A stretch of 64,000 nt of DNA from Flavobacterium jejuense (GTDB taxonomy: Bacteria; Bacteroidota; Bacteroidia; Flavobacteriales; Flavobacteriaceae): NCBI RefSeq assembly GCF_006491595.2, contig NZ_VEVQ02000011.1, forward strand, positions 79,894-143,893. The letters run 5' to 3'. Positions 1-8,298 of the stretch are shown here, piece by piece; positions within the stretch are counted from its first letter, which is position 1, and each line of letters begins with the position of its first letter. The notes beneath the pieces are model-generated. The model did no database searches and had not been told where the DNA came from. It saw nothing but the letters and a program-made list of their open reading frames with translations. The position numbers and the translations under genes were made by a program.

Positions 1-942
1 GTGCGAAGTGCTATGAGTGGTATTCAAGCGAAAAGAAATTGTCCCCAACTCATTTTTGTTCCTCCGCGTTTTGATCGTTACAAAGAAATTTCAAGAAAAA
101 TAAGAAAAATATTTTTTGAATACACCGACTTGGTCGAACCACTTTCTCTAGATGAGGCTTATTTAGATGTTACCGTAAATAAAAAAAACAACCCAAGTGC
201 TTCCTTAATTGCACAAGAAATAAGAAAACGCATTTTTGACGAATTAGGACTAACCGCTTCTGCTGGAATTTCAGTAAATAAATTTGTAGCCAAAGTTGCC
301 TCTGATTTCAACAAACCAAACGGACAAAAAACAGTCAATCCAGAGGAAGTAGAACCTTTTTTAGAAAAATTAGACATCAAAAAATTCTATGGTATTGGCA
401 AAGTAACTGCTGAAAAAATGTACCAATTAGGTATTTTCACAGGCTTCGATTTAAAACAAAAAAGCCTAGAATTCTTAGAAAAACACTTTAGCAATAGTGG
501 TCAGTATTATTATAAAATTTGTAGAGGTATTCATAACAGTCAAGTAAAACCTAATCGTACTATAAAATCTGTAGGAGCCGAACGCACTTTCTTTGAAAAT
601 CTCTCTTCAGAGGTGTTTTTAGAAGAAAAGATTATCAGTATCGCTAACGAATTAGAAAAGCGCTTACAGAAGAGCAAAATAGCAGGAAAGACCATAACAT
701 TGAAGCTCAAGTACTCCGATTTTACTTTGCAAACTAGAAGCAAAACCTTACCTTATTATATTTCTGATAAAAACTTATTGATTGATGTGGCAAAAGAATT
801 ATTATATCAAGAACGATTAAAAAATTCGGTACGTTTATTAGGGATATCCATGCACAATTTAAACAATCAAGAAAAAAAAATAACAAGCGAACCCATTCAA
901 AAAAGTATTTCCATACAATTGCAGTTTGAATTTAAGGAATAA
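1..942 (+). CDS. dinB: DNA polymerase IV (Y-family), 5' end cut off by the window
   Basis: Error-prone translesion polymerase of the Y family. The fragment has 313 residues; the family is usually about 350-360, so the first 40-50 residues, including the first catalytic Asp motif, lie left of the window and the gtg at base 1 is not a real start. Visible: the catalytic motif SLDEAYLDVT at fragment residues 49-58, the helix-hairpin-helix segment around FYGIGKVTAEKM, and a C-terminal little-finger region rich in Lys and Leu. It converges with pyk across a shared hairpin terminator. Family assignment is firm; the upstream context cannot be seen. Confidence 0.95.
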   Translation: MRSAMSGIQAKRNCPQLIFVPPRFDRYKEISRKIRKIFFEYTDLVEPLSLDEAYLDVTVNKKNNPSASLIAQEIRKRIFDELGLTASAGISVNKFVAKVASDFNKPNGQKTVNPEEVEPFLEKLDIKKFYGIGKVTAEKMYQLGIFTGFDLKQKSLEFLEKHFSNSGQYYYKICRGIHNSQVKPNRTIKSVGAERTFFENLSSEVFLEEKIISIANELEKRLQKSKIAGKTITLKLKYSDFTLQTRSKTLPYYISDKNLLIDVAKELLYQERLKNSVRLLGISMHNLNNQEKKITSEPIQKSISIQLQFEFKE

Positions 943-943
943 T

Positions 944-971
944 AAAAAACACGCTGAATAGCGTGTTTTTT
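944..971. terminator. Bidirectional terminator between dinB and pyk
   Basis: A 12-bp stem (944-955 with 960-971) closes a GAAT loop. The arms are A-rich on the left and T-rich on the right, so the hairpin can end transcription from both strands. It sits 2 bases after the dinB stop and 20 bases from the pyk stop. Confidence 0.85.
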
Positions 972-990
972 TACTATATTTTGAATAAAA

Positions 991-2421
991 TTATTCTATT
1001 TCAGATACACGTAAGGTATTTACCATACCTTTTTCAACAATTGGCATAGCTGCTAAATTAATCACCATATCACCAGTTTTTACAAACCCTTTTTCATTAC
1101 AAATTTGATTGATATCATCAATAGTATCATCTGTGCTTACAAACTTGTCATAATAATAAGCTCTCACACCCCAAAGTAAATTCAATTGTGTAAGAATTCT
1201 TCGGTTAGAAGTAAATACTAAAATATGTGATTTTGGTCTCCAAGCCGAAATTTGAAAAGCAGTATAACCACTATTTGTTAAGGTTGTAATCGCTTTAGCG
1301 CTAATATCATCAGCCATAATAGCTGCATGATAACAAATAGATTTAGTTACAAAGCGTTTTGTTCTTACGTGAGGAGGGTTTAAAGGTACTTTTATAAGTG
1401 GAGAATCTTCTACACTTTTAATAATACGTGTCATCGTTTCAATAACTTGTACAGGATAATTTCCTACAGAAGTCTCACCAGAGAGCATTACGGCATCAGC
1501 ACCATCCATAACCGAGTTGGCCACATCATTTACTTCTGCTCTTGTAGGTGTTAAGCTTGTAATCATGGTTTCCATCATTTGTGTAGCTACAATTACAGGG
1601 ATACGAGCAGTTTTAGCTCTGTGAATTAGTTTCTTTTGAATTAAAGGCACTTGCTCTGCTGGAATTTCAACACCAAGGTCTCCACGAGCTACCATCAAGG
1701 CATCGCAAAAAGCCACAATTTTATCAATGTTTTCAACAGCTTCTGGTTTTTCAATCTTAGCAATAATTGGAATTTTATGATCAGAATGTTTGGCAATTAA
1801 ATCTTGTAATTCTTCTAAATCTTTAGGTGTTCTAACAAAAGATAGAGCAATCCAATCTACTTTGTTTTCAATAGCAAAAAGGGCATCTTTAATATCTTTT
1901 TTAGTTAAAGCAGGTAACGAAACTTTAGTATTAGGTAAATTAACTCCTTTTTTAGATTTCAAAGGACCTCCTTGAATTACTACTGCTTCAACTTCTGTTT
2001 TTTTATCCGTTTTAACTACTTCAAAAATAAGTTTTCCATCATCTAATAAAATACGTTCACCTGTATTTACATCTCTTGGAAACTCTTTATAGTTCATATA
2101 CACTCTTGAAGCAGTTCCTAAGATATCTTCTGCTGTAGTAAAAGTGATTTTATCTCCTTTTGCAACGACTACATCTTCTTTCATTACGCCAACTCTCAAT
2201 TTAGGACCTTGTAAATCTCCTAAAATCGAAGTGGTATAGCCAAACTCTTCGTTTAGCTCTCTAATCATTGCTATTCGTTCTTTTACATCGTCATAATCAG
2301 CATGTGAAAAGTTAACTCTAAACACGTTAACTCCAGCGTCAATCATGTCTTTTAATACTTCTTTTGAACTAGTTGCAGGCCCTAATGTAGCTACAATTTT
2401 CGTCTTTTTTGTTGTTGGCAT
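991..2421 (-). CDS. pyk: Pyruvate kinase
   Basis: Last step of glycolysis: phosphoenolpyruvate plus ADP to pyruvate plus ATP, cytoplasmic. 476 residues, normal length. Visible: N-terminal KTKIVATLGPAT, the ADP/PEP-binding segment FRVNFSHA, DLQGPKLR, the catalytic IIAKIEKPEA segment, MVARGDLGVEIP and the signature ending GADAVMLSGETS, followed by the C-terminal regulatory domain. It is the last gene of acpP-fabF-rnc-IPExxxVDY-pyk, starting 5 bases after the IPExxxVDY stop. The ATG start fits the family N-terminus. Confidence 0.97.
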   Translation of the reverse strand: MPTTKKTKIVATLGPATSSKEVLKDMIDAGVNVFRVNFSHADYDDVKERIAMIRELNEEFGYTTSILGDLQGPKLRVGVMKEDVVVAKGDKITFTTAEDILGTASRVYMNYKEFPRDVNTGERILLDDGKLIFEVVKTDKKTEVEAVVIQGGPLKSKKGVNLPNTKVSLPALTKKDIKDALFAIENKVDWIALSFVRTPKDLEELQDLIAKHSDHKIPIIAKIEKPEAVENIDKIVAFCDALMVARGDLGVEIPAEQVPLIQKKLIHRAKTARIPVIVATQMMETMITSLTPTRAEVNDVANSVMDGADAVMLSGETSVGNYPVQVIETMTRIIKSVEDSPLIKVPLNPPHVRTKRFVTKSICYHAAIMADDISAKAITTLTNSGYTAFQISAWRPKSHILVFTSNRRILTQLNLLWGVRAYYYDKFVSTDDTIDDINQICNEKGFVKTGDMVINLAAMPIVEKGMVNTLRVSEIE

Positions 2422-2426
2422 TTTAA

Positions 2427-2903
2427 TTAAAAAATTAAATTATTTTTTGATTTAAGTTTGTTCTGGTCAATGATGTAAGCCATAGAAATTTGGTCTATTG
2501 TTGAAAGGTTTTGAAGTATCGTTTCCAAAGGAAAAAAGGGACTTTCAATATTTTCAATTTTTAAAATGTAATCTGCTCTCTTATGTTCGGGCAGCATGTA
2601 CATAGTAACATCTATAGAATCAAAAATTCCATTAGCATTTTTTTCAGAGGGTATAGCAGTAGCCTTATTTTCAAATACATTCCATATAATATCATGAACA
2701 TCATCATCAAAAATAAAGTGACTAAAAGAGCTTTTACCATCTTTAGTTTCTATTTCGATATTTGCATCGTTTTTGCTTAATTGAATAGACAATGCTTTAT
2801 TTATAAAATAAGCTAAACGATAATCTTCAATGCTAGAATGTATGGCGATAAGCTCATAATCTATCGAAATAAAATCATTTATTTGAATTTTATGAATAGC
2901 CAT
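2427..2903 (-). CDS. IPExxxVDY family protein
   Basis: Protein of unknown function, 158 residues, soluble, with no signal peptide or membrane segment. It carries a variant of the family's namesake motif, LPEHKRADY (Ile to Leu, Val to Ala), near residue 105. The family is found in Bacteroidetes and, as recalled, usually sits between rnc and pyk, as here. The pyk gene follows after 5 bases, so the two are co-transcribed; the gap to rnc upstream is 113 bases. No catalytic motif is evident. Family assignment rests on the motif plus position. Confidence 0.85.
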   Translation of the reverse strand: MAIHKIQINDFISIDYELIAIHSSIEDYRLAYFINKALSIQLSKNDANIEIETKDGKSSFSHFIFDDDVHDIIWNVFENKATAIPSEKNANGIFDSIDVTMYMLPEHKRADYILKIENIESPFFPLETILQNLSTIDQISMAYIIDQNKLKSKNNLIF

Positions 2904-3016
2904 ATGTCTGAAAAATAAGTTGTAAATATACTATTTAAAATATATAAAAAGTATTGTTTTTAAAGAAGTTAAGTATTGTTTACTAACGAAAACGTTTTAG
3001 TTTGCCATTTAAATCG

Positions 3017-3760
3017 TTATTTTTTGTCAATTTTTTCTTGAAGGGCAAAATAAGCTCTCTTCGATGCTTTTTCTTCTGCTTTTTTCTTTGAGGTTGCTCT
3101 TCCTTTTGCAATTATTTTTTGATCAATAGTTAGCTTTACACCAAAATATTTTTGGTCCTCTATTCCTGTATCATCAAAAACTTCAAATGCAAAATGTTTT
3201 TTTTCTTTTTGACACCATTCGATGACTAAACTTTTATAACTAATTACTTTTCCTTCTAATTTAGGAATATCCACATAAGGTTCAATAACTTTATCATAAA
3301 TGAATTTTTCGCAATAATTAAAACCTTTATCAAGATAAATTGCGCCTATAAATGCTTCGAAAATATTACCATGAATGTTTTCTCCAAAATGTTGCGGATT
3401 TACTTTACTTTCTACAAATTGGATTAAATTAAAATCTCTTCCTAATTCGTTTAAATGTTCTCGGCTGACAATTTTAGAACGCATTTTTGTTAAATAACCT
3501 TCATCACCAGTAGGAACTTCATTGTATAAATGAGCAGCAATAACACTTCCTAACATGGCATCCCCTAAAAACTCTAAACGTTCATAATTAAAAGGATTTC
3601 CAGTTTCATCTAATTTATTTGTTGAGCGATGAGTAAAGGCTTTTTTGTAATATCTAATTGTTACTGGTTTAAAACCAAGAATTTTGGTGATTTTATCAAA
3701 AAAAATCCCGTCTTCATGAGAACGGGAATTTTTTATTATTTTTTTAAAGAATTTACGCAT
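3017..3760 (-). CDS. rnc: Ribonuclease III
   Basis: Double-strand-specific endoribonuclease for rRNA and mRNA processing. About 247 residues from the ATG at 3760. The open frame extends to 3820, but that would overlap the fabF end and lacks homology; the chosen start gives MRKFFKKIIKN and lies 7 bases after the fabF stop. Visible: the RNase III signature ERLEFLGDAML, the acidic second site GAIYLDKGF, and a C-terminal double-stranded RNA-binding domain ending in a Lys/Ala-rich helix. It is co-transcribed with fabF. Confidence 0.95.
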   Translation of the reverse strand: MRKFFKKIIKNSRSHEDGIFFDKITKILGFKPVTIRYYKKAFTHRSTNKLDETGNPFNYERLEFLGDAMLGSVIAAHLYNEVPTGDEGYLTKMRSKIVSREHLNELGRDFNLIQFVESKVNPQHFGENIHGNIFEAFIGAIYLDKGFNYCEKFIYDKVIEPYVDIPKLEGKVISYKSLVIEWCQKEKKHFAFEVFDDTGIEDQKYFGVKLTIDQKIIAKGRATSKKKAEEKASKRAYFALQEKIDKK

Positions 3761-3767
3761 GTAGTTA

Positions 3768-5021
3768 TTATGCTTCAAGTTTTTTAAATAATACACAGGC
3801 ATTGTGTCCTCCAAAACCAAAAGTGTTACTCATAGCTACTTTGATGTCTCTTTTTTGAGCTGTATTCAAAGTTAAATTCAATTCTGAATTTATATTTTCA
3901 TCCACAGTAGTATGATTAATGGTTGGAGGAATAATCCCATTGTTAATTGCTAAAATAGAAGCAATGGCTTCTATTCCACCTGCAGCACCTAATAAGTGAC
4001 CAGTCATAGATTTTGTAGAATTGATATTGATGTTTTTTGCATGATCTCCAAAAACAGCACTGATGGCTTTCAATTCTGCAACATCTCCTAGTGGAGTAGA
4101 AGTTCCATGTGTGTTAATATGATCAACTTCTTCAGGATTCATGCCTGCATCACGCAAACAATTTTCCATTACAGCAATAACACCTAAACCTTCTGGATGA
4201 GGAGCAGTTAAGTGATAAGCATCTGAGGACATTCCACCACCACCTATTTCACAATATATTTTAGCACCACGAGCTTTTGCATGTTCATATTCTTCTAAAA
4301 CTAATGCACCAGCACCTTCCCCTAAGACAAATCCATCACGAGTAGCGTCAAAAGGTCTTGAAGCTGTTTCCGGACTATCATTCCTTGTTGATAAGGCATG
4401 CATTGAGTTAAAACCTCCCATTCCGGCAATAGTAACAGCCGCCTCAGAACCACCTGATATAATGACATCACACATTCCTAAGCGAATGTAGTTAAAGGCA
4501 TCAATCATGGCGTTTGCAGATGAAGCACAAGCAGAAACTGTAGTGTAATTAGGCCCCATAAAGCCATTACGCATAGAAATATGTGCAGGGGCAATATCAG
4601 CAATCATTTTAGGTATGAAGAAAGGATTGAATCTTGGTGTTCCATCTCCAGCAGCGTAACTTAATACTTCTTCTTGGAAAGTTTCTAAACCACCTATACC
4701 AGCTCCCCAGATAACTCCAACACGGTGTTTATTAATGTTGCCCGGTGTTATACCAGCATCTTTTATAGCTTCATCACTTGCAATAATTGCATACTGTGAG
4801 AATTTGTCTAAACGCCTTGCTTCTTTTCTATCGATGTAATCTTCGATTTTAAAGTTCTTTATTTCGCAGGCAAATTTAGTTTTATGTTTTTCTGTATCAT
4901 AATAGGTAATGGGTGCAGCACCACTTTTTCCGCTGATTAATGCATCCCAATATTCTTTAATGTTATTCCCTATTGGAGTTAGCGCTCCTAGACCAGTTAC
5001 AACAACACGCTTTAATTGCAT
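3768..5021 (-). CDS. fabF: 3-oxoacyl-[acyl-carrier-protein] synthase II
   Basis: Condensing enzyme of type II fatty acid synthesis: extends acyl-ACP with malonyl-ACP. 417 residues, full length. The catalytic triad is visible: Cys165 in TVSACASS, His305 in NTHGTSTPLGD and His342 in MTGHLLGAAGG. It lies downstream of acpP (its carrier) and 7 bases ahead of rnc. A 289-base gap with a hairpin separates it from acpP, so part of its transcription may start in that gap, although no exact TAnnTTTG box was found there. Confidence 0.97.
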   Translation of the reverse strand: MQLKRVVVTGLGALTPIGNNIKEYWDALISGKSGAAPITYYDTEKHKTKFACEIKNFKIEDYIDRKEARRLDKFSQYAIIASDEAIKDAGITPGNINKHRVGVIWGAGIGGLETFQEEVLSYAAGDGTPRFNPFFIPKMIADIAPAHISMRNGFMGPNYTTVSACASSANAMIDAFNYIRLGMCDVIISGGSEAAVTIAGMGGFNSMHALSTRNDSPETASRPFDATRDGFVLGEGAGALVLEEYEHAKARGAKIYCEIGGGGMSSDAYHLTAPHPEGLGVIAVMENCLRDAGMNPEEVDHINTHGTSTPLGDVAELKAISAVFGDHAKNININSTKSMTGHLLGAAGGIEAIASILAINNGIIPPTINHTTVDENINSELNLTLNTAQKRDIKVAMSNTFGFGGHNACVLFKKLEA

Positions 5022-5270
5022 ATAGATATGTTTTGATTATATAAAAAAACCCAAAGTGCTTTTAATAATAACTAAAAGAAACAATGGGTATTACATAGTT
5101 TATTTTTATGATTGTAATACAATCAATGTTTTCTACTAAATAAAATAAATTTCTCGTTATAAATATATAAAAATATAATTAAAAACTTATTCAACTTAAC
5201 CTTTGATAATATTTTAAATTAAAATCAAAGGAAATCTAATTCAAGATTTTAAAAGTAAAAGCGAAACAAC

Positions 5271-5302
5271 AACACCCGTTTGAAAATAATTCAAATGGGT
5301 GT
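5271..5302 (-). terminator. Hairpin after acpP (partial terminator/attenuator)
   Basis: A 13-14-bp stem with one G-U pair (5271-5284 with 5289-5302) lies 9 bases after the acpP stop. On the minus strand it is followed by a T-rich but interrupted tail. This fits partial termination, giving more acpP message than fabF message. Confidence 0.6.
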
Positions 5303-5310
5303 TTTTGATA

Positions 5311-5547
5311 TTATTTCTTAGCTTCTTCGATGTAAGAAATAGCTTGACCTACAGTAGCAATGTTTTCAGCTTGATCATCTGGAATTTGAATATCAAATTC
5401 TTTTTCGAATTCCATAATTAGCTCAACAGTGTCTAATGAATCAGCTCCTAAATCGTTAGTGAAGCTAGCTTCAGCTACAACTTCATTTTCGTCAACACCT
5501 AATTTGTCTACGATAATCGCTTTTACTCTTGATGCAATGTCTGACAT
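5311..5547 (-). CDS. acpP: Acyl carrier protein
   Basis: Carries growing acyl chains on a phosphopantetheine arm during fatty acid synthesis. 78 residues, acidic, typical size. The attachment site is Ser37 in [10 protein letters not shown], followed by the acidic recognition helix. It is the first gene of the acpP-fabF-rnc-IPExxxVDY-pyk run and has a consensus promoter at 5577-5605. It is divergent from purN. Confidence 0.98.
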   Translation of the reverse strand: MSDIASRVKAIIVDKLGVDENEVVAEASFTNDLGADSLDTVELIMEFEKEFDIQIPDDQAENIATVGQAISYIEEAKK

Positions 5548-5576
5548 AATCTTTTAATTTTAATTTAATTTGTTGG

Positions 5577-5605
5577 CAAAAATAAAAAACTTTATTTTAA
5601 AACAA
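5577..5605 (-). promoter_or_regulatory. Promoter of acpP
   Basis: On the minus strand: TTG (5605-5603), an 18-base spacer, then TATTTTTG (5584-5577), an exact match to the Bacteroidetes form TTG-N17-20-TAnnTTTG. It lies 30 bases before the acpP ATG. Confidence 0.75.
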
Positions 5606-5720
5606 CCTTTTTGTTACTAAATAAGACTACGAAATTAAAAAAAATAATTCATAAAGACTTCATTTTTCTATTTTTTACCAATTATTATTCTTTTTTTTGT
5701 GTAATAAAAATTACAGGGTA

Positions 5721-6287
5721 ATGAAAAAAATAGTCATATTTGCTTCTGGTACTGGTTCAAATGCCGAGAAAATAATATTACATTTCAAAAAATCAAGTCT
5801 AGGAAACGTAGTCGGTATCTTTTCAAACAATCCTCATGCCAAAGTTTTGGAATTGACTAAATTGTATGATATTCAGTCGATTGTGTTTGATAAAAGAGAT
5901 ATGGTTGATGGTTATGTTTTGCAAGAGATAAATAAGATACAACCTGATTTAATTGTTTTAGCTGGATTTTTATGGAAGTTTCCTGCATCAATAATTACTA
6001 GTTATCCTAATAAAGTAATAAATATTCATCCAGCACTTTTACCTAATTATGGAGGAAAAGGAATGTATGGAATGCATGTTCACAAGGCAGTTCTTGAAAA
6101 TAAGGAAAAAGAAACTGGAATTACTATTCATTATGTAAATGAAAATTATGATGAAGGAGCATTTATTTTCCAAAAAGCTATAAATATTGAAGATTGTACA
6201 GTTCCTGAAGAAATTGCTGAAAAAGTACATCAATTAGAACATGAGTTTTTTCCTGATGTAATAGAAACACTAATCACTAATTACTAA
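5721..6287 (+). CDS. purN: Phosphoribosylglycinamide formyltransferase
   Basis: Third step of purine synthesis: transfers formyl from 10-formyl-tetrahydrofolate to GAR. 188 residues from the ATG at 5721; the open frame runs 24 bases further up from a ttg, but family members begin MKK-IVIFASGTGSN as here. Visible: the phosphate-binding GTGSN, and the formyltransferase signature around NIHPALLPNYGGKGMYG containing the catalytic Asn and His; a conserved Asp lies near NENYDEGAF. The last codons (ending LITNY) are encoded by the TAATCAC heptamer repeat that runs into rnhA. Confidence 0.95.
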   Translation: MKKIVIFASGTGSNAEKIILHFKKSSLGNVVGIFSNNPHAKVLELTKLYDIQSIVFDKRDMVDGYVLQEINKIQPDLIVLAGFLWKFPASIITSYPNKVINIHPALLPNYGGKGMYGMHVHKAVLENKEKETGITIHYVNENYDEGAFIFQKAINIEDCTVPEEIAEKVHQLEHEFFPDVIETLITNY

Positions 6288-6298
6288 TCACTACTCAC
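6271..6298 (+). repeat. TAATCAC heptamer repeat joining purN and rnhA
   Basis: Four consecutive 7-base units: TAATCAC, TAATTAC, TAATCAC, TACTCAC. The first part encodes the purN C-terminus and its stop codon; the last unit ends exactly at the TTG start of rnhA. A similar array precedes atpC at 44461-44481. Confidence 0.8.
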
Positions 6299-6781
6299 TT
6301 GATACACGAAGTTCATATATATACTGATGGTGCTGCCAAAGGAAACCCTGGTCCAGCAGGTTATGGTGTGGTTATGGAATTAGTAGGCACTCCCTATAAG
6401 AAAGAATTTTATGAAGGATTTAGATTATCCACTAATAATAGGATGGAATTATTGGCTGTAATTGTTGGTTTAGAAAAACTAAAAAATCCAAAAACAAAAG
6501 TTTTAGTCGTTTCAGATTCTAAGTATGTAGTAGATGCAGTTGAAAAACGATGGGTTTTTCAATGGGAAAAAATAAACTTTAAAAACAAGAAGAATCCTGA
6601 TTTATGGTTACGTTTTTTAAAAATTTATCGCAAACATCAAGTAGAGTTTAAATGGGTAAAAGGGCATAATAATCATCCGCAAAATGAGCGTTGTGATGAG
6701 CTGGCTGTTATGGCTTCCCAACAACAAAATTTATCTATTGATTCTTTCTATGAGGGAGAAGAGGGGAAGTTGCTATATTAA
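6299..6781 (+). CDS. rnhA: Ribonuclease HI
   Basis: Cuts RNA in RNA-DNA hybrids, e.g. R-loops and primers. 160 residues. Visible: the first catalytic Asp in HIYTDGAAKGNPGP, Glu in NNRMELLAVI, Asp in VVSDSKYVVDAV, and the C-terminal WVKGHNNHPQNERCDELA with the His loop and last Asp. The start is a TTG: it gives MIHEVHIYTDG, the expected N-terminus, and the next ATG falls beyond the first catalytic Asp. It starts 11 bases after purN with no Shine-Dalgarno sequence; the heptamer repeat sits where the ribosome site should be. Confidence 0.95.
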   Translation: MIHEVHIYTDGAAKGNPGPAGYGVVMELVGTPYKKEFYEGFRLSTNNRMELLAVIVGLEKLKNPKTKVLVVSDSKYVVDAVEKRWVFQWEKINFKNKKNPDLWLRFLKIYRKHQVEFKWVKGHNNHPQNERCDELAVMASQQQNLSIDSFYEGEEGKLLY

Positions 6782-6918
6782 GAGTGATCAAATATTATTT
6801 AAAAACCAAATTACGCATAACTAGAAAAGGACTTATTAGATTGTGTAATTATTTTAGGAGGGTCAGCTTTCTCTTCCAAGTTTTAAACATATTTTCAGAA
6901 AACTAAACTCAAATTCCT

Positions 6919-6926
6919 TAAATTTG
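6919..6926 (+). promoter_or_regulatory. -7 element of the serS promoter
   Basis: TAAATTTG matches TAnnTTTG and lies 20 bases before the serS ATG. No clear TTG was found at the right distance upstream. Confidence 0.55.
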
Positions 6927-6946
6927 CCTCTTAAATTTTAAAAATC

Positions 6947-8218
6947 ATGTTACAGGTAGCATTTATTAGAGAAAACAAGGAAGAAGTAATCAAGCGTTTA
7001 GCAAAAAGAAATATTGATGTTAAAGATTTGGTTGAAACAGTAGTTGTATTAGATGAAAAAAGAAGATCAACTCAAGTAGAATTAGATACTATTCTTGCCG
7101 AATCCAATAAACTATCCAAAGATATAGGTGCTTTAATGAAGAGTGGTGAGAAAGCAAAAGCCGAAATTTTAAAAGAAAAAACAACAAAGTTCAAAGAGCA
7201 AACGAAAGAACTTACAGAAACATTAAATACTGTTACTGAAGAGTTGCAAGTAGAGCTTTATAAGTTGCCTAATCTTCCAGCTGAGTCTGTTCCTTTTGGT
7301 AAAACACCAGAAGAGAATGAAAATATATTTGAAGAAGGTGAAGTTCCTGTATTGTTTGAAGGAGCTATGGCACATTGGGACTTAATTAAAAAATATGATA
7401 TTGTAGATTTTGAATTAGGGACAAAAATTACGGCTCCAGGATTTCCAGTTTATAAAGGAAAAGGAGCAAAATTACAACGTGCTTTAATATCTTATTTTTT
7501 AGATAAAAATATTGATGCTGGATATCAAGAATTCCAAGTGCCTTACTTAGTAAATGAAGCTTCAGCCTATGGAACAGGTCAATTGCCGGATAAAGATGGA
7601 CAAATGTATCATGATGCAAAAGATAATTTGTATCTAATCCCAACAGCAGAAGTTCCAGTGACTAATTTATTTCGTGATGTGTTAGTTAATGAAAGTGAAC
7701 TGCCTATACTTTGTACAGGTTATACACCGTGTTTTAGAAGAGAAGCAGGTTCTTGGGGAGCACATGTTCGTGGATTAAACCGTTTGCATCAGTTTGACAA
7801 AGTAGAAATTGTAAGAATAGAACATCCTGATAAATCTTATGAAGCATTAGAAGGAATGGTAGAACATGTAAAAGAAATTTTAAAAGAGCTAAAATTACCA
7901 TATAGAGTGTTACGTCTTTGTGGTGGAGATATGGGGTTTGCTTCTGCTTTAACTTATGATTTTGAAGTATTTTCAACTGCTCAAGATCGTTGGTTGGAAA
8001 TTTCTTCTGTTTCAAATTTTGAAACGTTTCAATCGAATCGATTAAAGTTGCGTTTTAAAGATAAAGAAGGTAAAAACCAATTAGCACATACTTTGAACGG
8101 AAGCTCTCTAGCTTTACCAAGAGTGTTAGCAGGAATTTTAGAAAATTATCAAACACCAGAAGGAATTGTAATTCCAGAAGTTTTAAGAAAATATACGGGT
8201 TTCGATATCATTAACTAA
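6947..8218 (+). CDS. serS: Seryl-tRNA synthetase
   Basis: Charges tRNA-Ser (and tRNA-Sec where present) with serine. 423 residues, full length. An N-terminal antiparallel coiled coil (about residues 25-105, Lys/Glu/Leu rich) binds the long arm of the tRNA. The class II core follows: motif 2 around CFRREAGSWGAHVRGLNRLHQF and motif 3 in the segment ending LAGILENYQTPEGI. It is transcribed alone from a TAAATTTG promoter and ends at a double hairpin. Confidence 0.97.
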   Translation: MLQVAFIRENKEEVIKRLAKRNIDVKDLVETVVVLDEKRRSTQVELDTILAESNKLSKDIGALMKSGEKAKAEILKEKTTKFKEQTKELTETLNTVTEELQVELYKLPNLPAESVPFGKTPEENENIFEEGEVPVLFEGAMAHWDLIKKYDIVDFELGTKITAPGFPVYKGKGAKLQRALISYFLDKNIDAGYQEFQVPYLVNEASAYGTGQLPDKDGQMYHDAKDNLYLIPTAEVPVTNLFRDVLVNESELPILCTGYTPCFRREAGSWGAHVRGLNRLHQFDKVEIVRIEHPDKSYEALEGMVEHVKEILKELKLPYRVLRLCGGDMGFASALTYDFEVFSTAQDRWLEISSVSNFETFQSNRLKLRFKDKEGKNQLAHTLNGSSLALPRVLAGILENYQTPEGIVIPEVLRKYTGFDIIN

Positions 8219-8236
8219 ATAGTTAATCTTAATGTA

Positions 8237-8280
8237 ATAATGTACTATTTTGACACAAAAGTGTTACTTTAGTACATTAT
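8237..8280 (+). repeat. Nested inverted repeat between serS and the TPR gene
   Basis: A perfect 10-bp outer inverted repeat (8237-8246 with 8271-8280) encloses a small inner stem, gacac-AAAA-gtgtt. A T-rich stretch follows. It could terminate serS transcription or act as an operator, since it ends 18 bases before the next ATG. Confidence 0.6.
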
Positions 8281-8298
8281 TTGTTTTTAAAAATTGCA

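Noticed and set aside
3761..3820. N-terminal extension of rnc into fabF
   Set aside because: The extra 20 residues overlap the fabF C-terminus and do not match RNase III N-termini; the ATG at 3760 fits.
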